From JADJGC01 sp964576925 (GTDB lineage Bacteria > Zixibacteria > MSB-5A5 > CAIYYT01): 64,000 nt of DNA. The notes under the pieces are model-generated. The model was not told the DNA's origin. It did not search any database and was given only the letters and a program-made list of their open reading frames with translations. A program made the position numbers and the translations under genes. How positions within the stretch are numbered: position 1 is the stretch's first letter; the number at the start of each line of letters is the position of its first letter. The DNA lies in the NCBI GenBank assembly GCA_964576925.1, contig CAZNWJ010000002.1:124001-188000 (forward strand), read 5' to 3'. Below are positions 43,771 to 52,868 of the stretch, piece after piece.

Positions 43771-46700
43771 TTAACTGCAAGACTGCGCGACCGGAGCCGG
43801 GCCACCGCCGAAGATGAAGGTAATCAAGTAGACGGCATCCGAAATCGTCAGGATTCCGTTGCCATCCGCATCGCCGTTGGCGATCGAGCACGGAGCCGGA
43901 CCACCGCCGAAGATGTAGGTGATCATAAACACGGCATCGGAGATCGTGATGATACCGTTGCCGTCTGCGTCACCCGGTTTGCCGTTGCAGAGCAAGGCGC
44001 CGGTACGCAGGTACTGCTGCTGATCGAGGCTGGTCCAGCAGAACAGCCAGTTGTCGGTCGCATTGAAAGCGCCGGCATATGGTGCTGACGCGAACCAGGC
44101 GTCCTCGTTCGGAGCATCCTTGATTGCCAGGGTAAACGCCGCACCGGAAGCTGCCGGACGCGGGTCGAGAGCTTTCTGGCCGGCAAATCGGCTCTGAGCG
44201 CGTTTGTTACCAAGGAATTGCGGGTTGTTGATTTCGTTTTCCCAGAGGCCGCCCGGAACGCTAGCCAGGCCACCACCGGTAGACGGCCAATCGGTGAACA
44301 GGCGTTGCTGGGTCCAGGACTGGGAGCTGGCAACGAGAGCCGGAGTCACTGCTGCGCTGTTGATCGCACACCAGATGGTACCGTAGACCGAGAGGTTCGT
44401 CACCGCGTAGAGAGCGTTCACGTTGCCGTATCCACCCACCCAGTTCGGGTCGGTGAAGGTCGGGGTCGAGCAGCGGCTGAAGAATTCGCAATCGAGCTGA
44501 CCGGTCGGGGTGCAGTCCGGAAGCGGAGCCAGCAGGCTGAAAGACGGGCTCGACTGATCTTCGACAAAGATACCATTGCGCGGCCATTCGTAGAAGATCG
44601 AGTTGCGGATGTGACCGCCGGAGTTCTCCTTGAAGTGGAGGGCAGCGTTTTCCGCTGTCGGGGCGGTCGCGAACACTTCACCACGACCCATGGCCGTCAC
44701 GTTGTAGACGACCGGGCGGGCAACATTCTGGCATTCCTGGTTGCCGTCATCGGAATCCATTTCAAAGGCGCGATCGCCGTTGGTGGAATCCTTGATAGAG
44801 AACAGGAACTGCAGACGACCGTTGAAACCCTGATCCCAATCGAAGTCGTCGTCGTCATTGAACGCCGAGACCAGGTGATGGCCGTCAACCGTGCCACCGA
44901 ACCACTCAAAGCCGTCGTCAAGATTGGCGAAGACTTCGACGTGATGGAGCTCGGTCCCCTTGCCGACGCCGCCGAGGGTGAGACCGTTGATTTCGTTGGC
45001 GGCGCCAATGATCACGCCACCATGACGAAGCTGGGTCCACTTAACGATACCGGAATTGTCAAAAGCATCGCAACCGCCGTACTCGGTCTTCGGCGAAGGA
45101 GCTATACCTTCGATGAAATTGGTGGCACAGAGATTCGGAGCCGTGACGGTACCGCAGATCGGGGCATTGCCCAGAATCAGCAGCGAGCCCCAGAGACCGC
45201 GATCCGAGCGGGTGAGGTCGTTGGCGATATTGACGTTGTCGGTCGACGCGGTGAAGATGATCGGGCAGCAGGAGTCGCCCAGCGCCAGGATGTCGGCATC
45301 GCGCTGAATCACCAGGTGAGCGGTGTTCGGCGAAACGAGGCCGGTCTGACCCTTGATGATGGTACCCTTCTCGATAGTCAAGGTCGCAGAATCAGAGACA
45401 TAGGTCGGACCCTGGAGCAAGTAAACATTGTCTGAAGTCCAATCAGTGTTCTTGGTGATGTCACCAATCGGAACATTGACGACCGGCTTGCCGCCCTCGT
45501 CGATGCAGGTGACCACGCGGGGAGCACACGGAGCCAGATAACCGGCGTCGTCCAGACAGGTCCAACCGCAGAGCCAGTTGTTGTTCGCATCAAAAGCGCC
45601 GGCATACGGTGCTGACGAGAAGAACGCGTCTTCAGCCGGAGCATCGGTGCGAGTTTCGGTAAAGGCAGGGGACTCCGGAGCGGGACGCGGGTCAAGAGCG
45701 TTCTGGCCGGCGAAACGGGCACGGCTCAAGTCCATGCCGAAGAAAAGCGGATTGTCGATAATGTTCTTCCATGACTGGCCGGTAAGGGTCTGCGCCAACG
45801 CCGGGTAGTCGGTGAAGAGGTGCTTTTCGGTCCAAGCCTGTCCCGCGCAAAGTTCGTTCGGGAGAGTCTTGGCGTTGCGGCCGACGTTCCACCAAATCGT
45901 GCCGTAAATCGTCAAGTCGGCACCGGTGCCGGCACCGCCCGCAAACGCCGGGTTGGCGTAGGCCGGGGCCGCCGGGGCAAAGTTGGTGTTATACGGTCCG
46001 CTCCAACAGCGGGCATAGAGCTCAGCGTCCGGCTGAGCACCGACGGTGCAATCCGGGAAAGTCAAACTCGAGGATGAACCCTGGTCTTCGATAAACACGC
46101 CATTGCGCGGATGATCGACGAAGATGGCATTGCGGATATGGCCGCCGGAATTCTCCTTAAAATGTAGCGGTGCGTTCGCGGCAGACGGTGAGGCCGGAAG
46201 TTGGCCGCGACCGATCGCCGTCACATTGTAGACAGTCGGGCGCGAAAGCGGAATGCGCTCAGCGTTGCCGTCATCGGAATCCATTTCGAAGGTGCGGTCA
46301 CCGTTCGTGGAATCCTTGATCGCAAACAGGAACTGGAGCTTTCCAGAGAAACCCTGGTCCCAATCGAAATCGTCGTCGTCATTGAAAGCCGAGACGAGGT
46401 ACTTGCCGTTGACGTTGCCGCCGAACCACTCGAAACCGTCGTCAAGGTTAGCATAGACTTCAACGTGCTCAACGATCGTGCCGGAGCCGACGCCACCGAG
46501 GGTAAGACCGTTGATTTCGTTGGCAGCGCCGATGATCACACCACCGTGCTTAAGCTGCACGTAGCGGATGATACCGGAGTTGTCGGTCGGGTCGCAACCG
46601 CCGTATTCCGTCTTCGGCGAAGGCGGAATGCCTTCGATGAAGTTGGTCGGGCAGATGTTGGGGGCCGTGATCACACCATTGATCGGGGCTTCGCCGAGAA

Positions 46701-47097
46701 CAATCAACGATCCCCAGAGACCGCGGTCCGAACGGGTCAGGTCGTTCGGCAGGGTCAGATCGTCGGTACAGGCCGTGAAGACAATCGGATCGGCAGCCGT
46801 ACCGTCGGCGATAATGGTCGCGCCCTTCTGGACACAAAGGAACGCGGTATTCGGGGACACCAAGCCGGTCACACCCTTGATTACGGTGCCCGGCTGGATC
46901 GTCAGCGTGACGCCGGGAAGGACGTAGGTCGGTCCCTGCAGGACGTAAACGTTGTTGGGTGTCCAGACCGTGTTGACGGCGATATCGCCAATCGGCACGA
47001 GGACTTGTGTCTTACCGGGCTCGATAATGCACTGTCCAAACGCCATGGCGGCAGCCATCACGACGATTAAGAGTGACAGTAGAAACTTACGATGCAC
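43771..47097 (-). CDS. Secreted dockerin-bearing protein with internal duplication
   Basis: 1108 residues from a GTG with AGGAGGT 5 nt upstream. Signal peptide (cleavage near AFGQ), then two homologous halves of about 510 residues: blocks such as NNVYVLQGPTYV, RSDRGLWGSL, TEYGGCD, GGVIIGAANEINGLTLGGVG and NDDDDFDWDQGF appear once in each half. The repeated TLTIQPGTVIKG style suggests beta-helix-like secreted domains. The C-terminus carries two dockerin-type calcium loops, GDADGNGIITISDAVFMI and GDADGNGILTISDAVYLI, each followed by GGGPAP. Dockerins bind cohesins or act as C-terminal anchors in non-cellulosome bacteria. It follows a TonB receptor gene; similar pairs occur in other FCB bacteria as substrate-capture partners (inference). 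Confidence 0.82.
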   Translation of the reverse strand: MHRKFLLSLLIVVMAAAMAFGQCIIEPGKTQVLVPIGDIAVNTVWTPNNVYVLQGPTYVLPGVTLTIQPGTVIKGVTGLVSPNTAFLCVQKGATIIADGTAADPIVFTACTDDLTLPNDLTRSDRGLWGSLIVLGEAPINGVITAPNICPTNFIEGIPPSPKTEYGGCDPTDNSGIIRYVQLKHGGVIIGAANEINGLTLGGVGSGTIVEHVEVYANLDDGFEWFGGNVNGKYLVSAFNDDDDFDWDQGFSGKLQFLFAIKDSTNGDRTFEMDSDDGNAERIPLSRPTVYNVTAIGRGQLPASPSAANAPLHFKENSGGHIRNAIFVDHPRNGVFIEDQGSSSSLTFPDCTVGAQPDAELYARCWSGPYNTNFAPAAPAYANPAFAGGAGTGADLTIYGTIWWNVGRNAKTLPNELCAGQAWTEKHLFTDYPALAQTLTGQSWKNIIDNPLFFGMDLSRARFAGQNALDPRPAPESPAFTETRTDAPAEDAFFSSAPYAGAFDANNNWLCGWTCLDDAGYLAPCAPRVVTCIDEGGKPVVNVPIGDITKNTDWTSDNVYLLQGPTYVSDSATLTIEKGTIIKGQTGLVSPNTAHLVIQRDADILALGDSCCPIIFTASTDNVNIANDLTRSDRGLWGSLLILGNAPICGTVTAPNLCATNFIEGIAPSPKTEYGGCDAFDNSGIVKWTQLRHGGVIIGAANEINGLTLGGVGKGTELHHVEVFANLDDGFEWFGGTVDGHHLVSAFNDDDDFDWDQGFNGRLQFLFSIKDSTNGDRAFEMDSDDGNQECQNVARPVVYNVTAMGRGEVFATAPTAENAALHFKENSGGHIRNSIFYEWPRNGIFVEDQSSPSFSLLAPLPDCTPTGQLDCEFFSRCSTPTFTDPNWVGGYGNVNALYAVTNLSVYGTIWCAINSAAVTPALVASSQSWTQQRLFTDWPSTGGGLASVPGGLWENEINNPQFLGNKRAQSRFAGQKALDPRPAASGAAFTLAIKDAPNEDAWFASAPYAGAFNATDNWLFCWTSLDQQQYLRTGALLCNGKPGDADGNGIITISDAVFMITYIFGGGPAPCSIANGDADGNGILTISDAVYLITFIFGGGPAPVAQSCS

Positions 47098-47165
47098 TGG
47101 TTACCTCCTGTAGAAGTTGTGCATGTTCTGGGTTAACACACTGGGTAAGTAAAGTGAACTGAGGT

Positions 47166-47180
47166 GATGCAAGTTGCATC
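47166..47180. promoter_or_regulatory. Perfect 15-bp palindrome upstream of the dockerin-protein gene
   Basis: GATGCAAGTTGCATC has two 7-bp arms around one base and lies 69 bp upstream of the GTG start. A repressor or activator half-site arrangement is possible; on the RNA it would be too tight a loop for a stable hairpin, which favours an operator. Confidence 0.35.
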
Positions 47181-47342
47181 TCTGACTTTGCCTTCCTCTC
47201 ATGTTGAGGCGTGAGCCAGGAGTTCGAAGAGCGTAAACGTGCTGATGTTGTATTTAAACGTTCAACCATACCGACGTAAGTTTCATCTGCCCAAGTTAGG
47301 ACTCAATAAGTCAAAGATTAATTCTCTGCCTGAGTCTCGCAC

Positions 47343-50318
47343 TTAGAGCGAGTAAGTCATTCCCAGCGTTAAGCTTCTGCCGATTCTCGCGAACGAGCGG
47401 ACATACTCGTTGCCGCCGATTTCCTGGATGTAAGTCCGGTCTTCGTCGAGTAGGTTTTTCACCGCCAACTTCGCCGTAATTACCTGGAAGAGTTTGCGCG
47501 AGATCGAAAAATCGAGCTGTTGCCGTGATTTCTCGTAGATGTCGGGGGAGCTGTAACCGACTTCCATCAAGCGCTGTCCAAAGGTGTTGTAGTAAAGTGC
47601 GATTTCAGTTCCGCCGCCCGGGCTGGTGTAGAGCAGGTCAAGATTGAGCACGAACGGCGACTGGCCGCCAAATGGGCGCGTCGTTTCCGTGGAGTCGATT
47701 AAGCGGGCTGCCCTGCGACCGGCAAGCTCGGCGGCATCAAGTTCGACTTCTGAATGGACGAGCGTGAAATTCCCGCCAACCTGGAAGTGGCGCAGAAGGC
47801 TGACGCCGGTATGGTCAAGACTCCTGCGAAACTCGATTTCCAAACCGTAAACTTTGGCGTTCGGCACATTGCGGAAGCTGATGTCGTTATTTCCCGTGAT
47901 GTAAAACCGCTCGATGGGATCGGTGAAATGCTTGTAGAATCCGCTGACAGCAACAACCTCGCCGGGACGCGTGAACCACTCCCAGCGCAGGTCCCAGTTG
48001 CGAATCAGCGAGCGGGTCAGATCGGGATTGCCTGAGAGAATATCTGAAGTAATGAACTCGAAACTGCCAAATGGGGCCATTTCGCGAATCGTCGGCCGCG
48101 CCGTCGTAACACTGAAGGCGCCGCGGATATTCATGTTCGACATAGCATGCGCAACGAGATTGACCGAAGGCAGCCAGTCGGAGACTCCGAATTCACCGCG
48201 ATTACGACCGCTGGTGAAGTTCCCCTGAGACTGGACGTACTGGTCGGTCTCTTCAAAGCGCGCGCCGGCGATAATGTCAAACTTGCGGCTCAACCGGATA
48301 TCAAACATGCCGTACGCTGCCGTGATATCCTGCTCGCCCGTGTAGGTACCGAGCGGATCAGTGAGGCTTTCGCCGTGGATACCCCAACTGTAGACCCAGA
48401 GATTGCGTGACGCATCCCAGGTCGAGTCAATGATACCGAGGTTTTCATCGATCAGAATATCATTGGGATTCTGGTAACCTTGAATCAGTTGGAAGTTGTT
48501 TCCGGGAATGAGCCGGGCCAGGTAGTTCTTCTGGTCGCGCGTTTTGTCGATCCGGACGACGCCGAATTTGAGACTCGAACCGGTGTTCGCACCGCTGAGC
48601 GGAATCGTGATGTCTGCGCGATATTCGCGATTCTTCTCGTCGAGGTACCGCCAATAGTGAGCCGGATAGGGGTAACCGCTGGCGATCGAGGCCGAGATGG
48701 GGTTGCCGTTTTCGTCGAGGGCGACCGTGTCCGTCCAATAACGAAGATCGGGATCATCCTGCGTGTTCTTTGAACTAGCGGCAGCCCACTCGACACGGAC
48801 ACGATCTAGAAGCGGAAGGCGGATCGAGTGCTCGCCGCTGTATTGCAATGACTGCATCGAACGCTCGGTGTATTGCCAGGATGACGAGCGAATGCGAATC
48901 GGATCTTCAGGCTCGAAATAGTAACGCCACCAGCCGCCGAGCGAGCGGGAAGACTTTTCTCCATTCTGATTGCGGTTGAAGGTGAAGCGGAACTGGTGAT
49001 TCGGGTGGACCTTGTAGTTTGTCGAGACGAGCGCCCCCCAGAGCACCTCCTCGGTCGCGGAGCGCTGCCAGAAATCCTGATAGACACTCAGACTGTTTAC
49101 CAGTCCTTCTGAAACACTTGCCGGCTGGTAGCGACGGAAGAAACCGTCACCTGAGTAGCTGAAACTGCGATTGTAGGAGAGCGAAGCCAGGACGCCAAGG
49201 GGACGACCGGCCAGGCTGTAGAGATTGCCGAATGCGAGGGAGTAGCTCTGGTTCAGCGGCGCTTTGCGATTCTGGAAAGAAAAATCGCGGCTCAGCCCGT
49301 GGGCTGCCTGGTTCAGGTACTGCGCTGTCGCGGCCTGGTTGCTGGTGCGGGCGTTTGTGTAACCACCGGCATTTGAGAAGTTCGAATCAACCAGGATCTG
49401 CGGCGGGTCGCGATGATCGTCGTCAAAACCGAGCCAGTCCTTGGGCCCACCGGCATGCGTGAGGACATCATCCTTCCAGGTCACGCTTGAATTGTAGGTG
49501 GCCGACGTGCTAAACTTCAGGGTCAACTTCTCCGGCAGATCCTTGGTATTCAGATTCACTGAACCGCCGGTAAAGTTGCCGTGCTTGTCGGGAGTGAAAG
49601 TCTTGACGACCGTGATATTGTCCAGAAGTCCGGCGGGAATCAGGTCAAGCTGAACCGCAGGCTTATCAGGGTCTGTTGACGGAAGCTGAGAACCATTGAG
49701 TTGTGTATTGGCATAGCGCCCGACCAAGCCGCGAACGACGGCGGTCTTGCCGTCGACGACGCTGGCGCCGGTAATACGAGTCATGGCGGAGGCGGCATCA
49801 CCGGCACCGGAACGCGACATCGCTTCGGAGCTGATGGCGTCCTGCGCGGCCGGGGCCTGCTGGCGGAGATTGAGCAGGGCGGCTTCGGTGTCCTTGACAC
49901 GAGAGGCCTCAACCACGACAGTCTCGCCAACCACCTCTTCCGATTTTAGTGAGAACTCAAGCTTGGTTGCTTCATCGGCAGTGACCACGACGTTTTCAAC
50001 AATAGTCTTGGTGTGGCCGATGGCGGACACTGTCAACCAGTAGGTACCGACCGGGACGTTGTTAATAATGTAGTTGCCGTCGAGGTCCGCCATGGAGCCG
50101 AGTTTTGTGCCTTCGACAAGGACGCTGGCGCCGATAAGCGGTTCACCGGAATCAAGAGCGACGACGCGACCCATGATACGGCCATGCTTGTTTTGTTGCG
50201 CAATCGCGTTCTCGCCGGCGCCAAAGATCGCCAGCAAGAGAATCACGATTCCCAGGAAAACGCCAGACTGTTTCAGAATTTTCGCTTGATTTGCCCCTTG
50301 AGTGTTGATCCTTACCAT
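47343..50318 (-). CDS. TonB-dependent receptor
   Basis: 991 residues. Signal peptide (long, cleavage near AIAQ), a carboxypeptidase-regulatory-like domain (about 45-130, GRVVALDSGEPLIGASVLV), a plug (about 145-270, with VVRGLVGRYANTQLNGSQLP) and a barrel to the end (GMTYSL). Of the two TonB receptors here, this one has no calcium-loop insert. GGAGAGGG precedes the ATG. The dockerin-bearing protein lies 245 bp downstream on the same strand and may be the surface partner. Substrate unknown; siderophore-type cues such as a TonB-box sequence are not obvious. Confidence 0.9.
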   Translation of the reverse strand: MVRINTQGANQAKILKQSGVFLGIVILLLAIFGAGENAIAQQNKHGRIMGRVVALDSGEPLIGASVLVEGTKLGSMADLDGNYIINNVPVGTYWLTVSAIGHTKTIVENVVVTADEATKLEFSLKSEEVVGETVVVEASRVKDTEAALLNLRQQAPAAQDAISSEAMSRSGAGDAASAMTRITGASVVDGKTAVVRGLVGRYANTQLNGSQLPSTDPDKPAVQLDLIPAGLLDNITVVKTFTPDKHGNFTGGSVNLNTKDLPEKLTLKFSTSATYNSSVTWKDDVLTHAGGPKDWLGFDDDHRDPPQILVDSNFSNAGGYTNARTSNQAATAQYLNQAAHGLSRDFSFQNRKAPLNQSYSLAFGNLYSLAGRPLGVLASLSYNRSFSYSGDGFFRRYQPASVSEGLVNSLSVYQDFWQRSATEEVLWGALVSTNYKVHPNHQFRFTFNRNQNGEKSSRSLGGWWRYYFEPEDPIRIRSSSWQYTERSMQSLQYSGEHSIRLPLLDRVRVEWAAASSKNTQDDPDLRYWTDTVALDENGNPISASIASGYPYPAHYWRYLDEKNREYRADITIPLSGANTGSSLKFGVVRIDKTRDQKNYLARLIPGNNFQLIQGYQNPNDILIDENLGIIDSTWDASRNLWVYSWGIHGESLTDPLGTYTGEQDITAAYGMFDIRLSRKFDIIAGARFEETDQYVQSQGNFTSGRNRGEFGVSDWLPSVNLVAHAMSNMNIRGAFSVTTARPTIREMAPFGSFEFITSDILSGNPDLTRSLIRNWDLRWEWFTRPGEVVAVSGFYKHFTDPIERFYITGNNDISFRNVPNAKVYGLEIEFRRSLDHTGVSLLRHFQVGGNFTLVHSEVELDAAELAGRRAARLIDSTETTRPFGGQSPFVLNLDLLYTSPGGGTEIALYYNTFGQRLMEVGYSSPDIYEKSRQQLDFSISRKLFQVITAKLAVKNLLDEDRTYIQEIGGNEYVRSFARIGRSLTLGMTYSL

Positions 50319-50618
50319 CGTTCCCTCTCCACAATTCTTTCATCTGTGACCAGGAAGACCCGTACGCCAGTCGGGCATTCCACCTGAAGAATTGCGGCAA
50401 AGGTAGATTTCGCTGTTAGGGGATTATTAGAATCAAACTAATATTCGACGCGCAAGGCGGAGACAAGCCGGTCAGCATTAATGACTTCGCGGAATCGGCC
50501 GGCAAAGACACGCTTCACGTTCGACTTACCGAGAGTACTTAGAGAAATACACCAACCTTGGATCCGCCGAACAAATCTTCCGGGTAGTGTGGACGGACGC
50601 CCCTGGCAAGAGCGATGG
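50319..50618. other. Intergenic region between TonB receptor and receiver gene
   Basis: Three hundred bases without a supported gene. It must hold the promoter of the TonB receptor; the AT-rich segment around 50425-50450 (with ATTAG/CTAAT arms) is the most promoter-like part. No convincing terminator for the signalling operon ending at 50619 was found. Confidence 0.4.
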
Positions 50619-51122
50619 CTACACAAAGGCTTTGACAATCTCGCGCTGGAGCACCTGTAACTCGGCATAGGCGCGATTGATCTCGTCGATCTTTTCCTGC
50701 AGTTTTTTCATCAGCTTGTTGCGCTCTAGACCGTTGCGCAGGACAATGAGGATATCATCGTTGTCCCACGGCTTCTCGAGATACTGGAATAGGCCGACTT
50801 CGTTGATGGCTTTGATGGCATTCTCCTTGTCGGCATATCCCGTCAGAATGATACGCGGTACCTGCGGGCGCAAGTCGCGGACATGGGCGAGAAACGTGAT
50901 ACCATCCATTTCAGGCATCAGGTAATCCGACATCACCAAGTCGACGTCGTTGTTCTTGACGAACTCAAGCGCCTGGCTGACGGAGGTAAAGGCCTTTACA
51001 ATGTAATCTGTTTCCAGGCTGAGAAACGAACTGAGACTGGTCACGACCATCTCTTCGTCATCAACAATCACAATCGTTTCCGGTTTTTCCTTATTTGCGG
51101 GATCAGAAGCAGTACCTGTCAT
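50619..51122 (-). CDS. Single-domain response regulator
   Basis: 167 residues: a receiver domain (about 15-130) with acidic pair DDE (21-23), phospho-acceptor Asp66 in MSDYLMPEMDG, ILTGYADK and the conserved Lys in EKPWDND, then a short coiled coil. There is no output domain, so it likely acts by protein contact or as a phosphate sink. It is clearly paralogous to the receiver of the next-upstream gene (TSLxSxLxLETDY, AINEVGLxQYxEKPWDND in both). It is the last gene of the six-gene signalling operon, 19 bp after the receiver-phosphatase. Confidence 0.92.
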   Translation of the reverse strand: MTGTASDPANKEKPETIVIVDDEEMVVTSLSSFLSLETDYIVKAFTSVSQALEFVKNNDVDLVMSDYLMPEMDGITFLAHVRDLRPQVPRIILTGYADKENAIKAINEVGLFQYLEKPWDNDDILIVLRNGLERNKLMKKLQEKIDEINRAYAELQVLQREIVKAFV

Positions 51123-51141
51123 TCTTCGCCATTCCGTTCTG

Positions 51142-52368
51142 TCAGATCGTTTCTACTGCAACAACAGTAATGTCATCGGGTTCCTGCTCGCCGCGTGAGA
51201 ATTCCCGCGAGCTGCTAATGAGTCTGTCGAGGAGATCCTCCAACGGCAATTCGACACAATTTTCGAGCAGGGTGACCAAGTCTTCTTCCCCGAACAATCG
51301 GCCGTCGTCACCGAAGACCTCGCTCAATCCGTCACTATAGAACAGCAAGCGGTCCCCACTGTCAAGCGACAAGGTAGTCGCTTCGGAGGCGCAATAGTCA
51401 ATCGGGAGATCGATCCCGAGGAACAGGCCGTTGACGGCAACGCGCTCGACCAGTCGACGGCCGCTCCGCACTACAAGCGGGTGCGGCAGGCCGGCATTAA
51501 CGAGATCAACGGTTCCTACGCGGCGATCGAGAATCGCGACGGCGGCTGCGACAAAGGAGTTCTCCGGCAGGCCGCGGCTGAGGATGTCGTTCATGCCGGT
51601 GACGATTTCGGGCAATGGCCGATCGGCCCGAATGAAACTGCTGAAAGCAAACTTAAGCAGCGCCGTGCTCAGGGCTGCCTGGATACCGTGGCCGGTGGCG
51701 TCGGCAACGAGAATGCCCCAGCGCTCCGGCCCGATCTCCTGGATGTCGAAGTAGTCGCCGCCGATTTCCAGGACCGGTTCGTAGCGAGCGGCGGTACGAA
51801 TTCGGTGGCCGTTCGGGAGTTGGCGCGGCAGGAGATTGCGCTGAACCTGGCGGGCGAGGTCCAACTCCTGGCGCAGCATCCCCTCTCGCGTCGCCAATGA
51901 GTCACGGTGGCGCAAGGCTTCGTCCAACTCGCGGAGTTTTTGTTGGAGTGTTTCCTCAAGCGTCTTGGTCGCGATGCTGTTGCGCAATACCAGCTTGATG
52001 TGATCGTTGTCCCAGGGTTTCTCGATGTATTGGTAGAGCCCGACCTCATTGATGGCGTGAATAGCATTACCCTTATCCGCATACCCGGTCAGTAGTATAC
52101 GCGGCACCGCCGGATACATCTTCTTGACCTCGGCAAAGAACTGCAGCCCGTTCATTTCGGGCATCAGAAAATCAGAGATGATGGCATCGACGGGCTGCCT
52201 TTGCAGGAAGCTCAAAGCCTCCAGCGGTGAGCGAAACACCTGGACGCGATAGTCGGTCTCAAGCTGCAGCAACGAGTGTAGACTGGTCAGCACGATCTCG
52301 TCATCATCGACGATCATGACCGATGCCGGATTTTTTGGAGTGCTTATGACCGAATTAGGATCAAACAT
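51142..52368 (-). CDS. Response regulator with SpoIIE-type PP2C phosphatase
   Basis: 408 residues. Receiver about 15-135 with Asp66 in ISDFLMPEMNG, a coiled linker about 140-185, and a SpoIIE/RsbU-like phosphatase domain about 190-405 with IGGDYFDI and VADATGHGIQAAL as metal ligands and DDITVVAVE at the end. Such proteins dephosphorylate anti-anti-sigma (STAS) proteins when phosphorylated, and so control sigma factors or other partners. No STAS or anti-sigma gene is adjacent, so the target is elsewhere. The HK at the head of the same operon is the natural kinase. Confidence 0.93.
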   Translation of the reverse strand: MFDPNSVISTPKNPASVMIVDDDEIVLTSLHSLLQLETDYRVQVFRSPLEALSFLQRQPVDAIISDFLMPEMNGLQFFAEVKKMYPAVPRILLTGYADKGNAIHAINEVGLYQYIEKPWDNDHIKLVLRNSIATKTLEETLQQKLRELDEALRHRDSLATREGMLRQELDLARQVQRNLLPRQLPNGHRIRTAARYEPVLEIGGDYFDIQEIGPERWGILVADATGHGIQAALSTALLKFAFSSFIRADRPLPEIVTGMNDILSRGLPENSFVAAAVAILDRRVGTVDLVNAGLPHPLVVRSGRRLVERVAVNGLFLGIDLPIDYCASEATTLSLDSGDRLLFYSDGLSEVFGDDGRLFGEEDLVTLLENCVELPLEDLLDRLISSSREFSRGEQEPDDITVVAVETI

Positions 52369-52407
52369 ATCGTTAGTCAGTAATCATCACTGCGGCGTTT
52401 GTCAAGT

Positions 52408-52848
52408 TTATCGTGAATCTCGATCCACCTGGACGCGTTCCATGATCGCGCGCAGCCGCCGCGACAGAGTTTGCAGGAGCGCCTGGGCGATTTGGGCGTG
52501 GTCGGCCAGAATCTCGGCAAAGGCTTCACGGTCAACCTTTAAGGCACGGGTCTCGGTTTCAGCGATTGCCGTCACGACGCGGCGCTCTTCATCGAACAGC
52601 GCCCAGACGCCAAACGCCTGATTCGGTCCGACGACCGCGATCTCCTTGCCGAGGCGTTTGAGACTGACGCTGCCGTCGACAACAAGAAACATCGCATTCG
52701 GCGGCTCGCCTTCGCCAAAAACCTGTTTACCGGCGTCGAAGGTGACTTCCTCGGCAATCGCCGCGATGTAGGCCAGATCGACGGTCGGCACGCCGGCAAA
52801 GTCATCGACGGCCTGCAGCAACATGACTTTTTCAATGGTCGTTAACAT
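52408..52848 (-). CDS. Stand-alone cyclic-nucleotide-binding domain protein
   Basis: 146 residues with a CAP/Crp-type nucleotide-binding fold (about 15-125; FGEGEPPNAMFLVVDGSVSL), but no DNA-binding helix-turn-helix; the C-terminus is a helix (QALLQTLSRRLRAIMERV). The phosphate-binding cassette lacks the classic GExxxx-RxA arginine: the corresponding stretch reads FGVWALFDEERRVVTAIAE, so it may not bind cAMP. It likely acts as a regulatory subunit for its neighbours, the HEAT protein 20 bp upstream and the SpoIIE phosphatase 39 bp downstream. Confidence 0.85.
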   Translation of the reverse strand: MLTTIEKVMLLQAVDDFAGVPTVDLAYIAAIAEEVTFDAGKQVFGEGEPPNAMFLVVDGSVSLKRLGKEIAVVGPNQAFGVWALFDEERRVVTAIAETETRALKVDREAFAEILADHAQIAQALLQTLSRRLRAIMERVQVDRDSR

Positions 52849-52868
52849 TCAGCACCACCACCCGCAAC

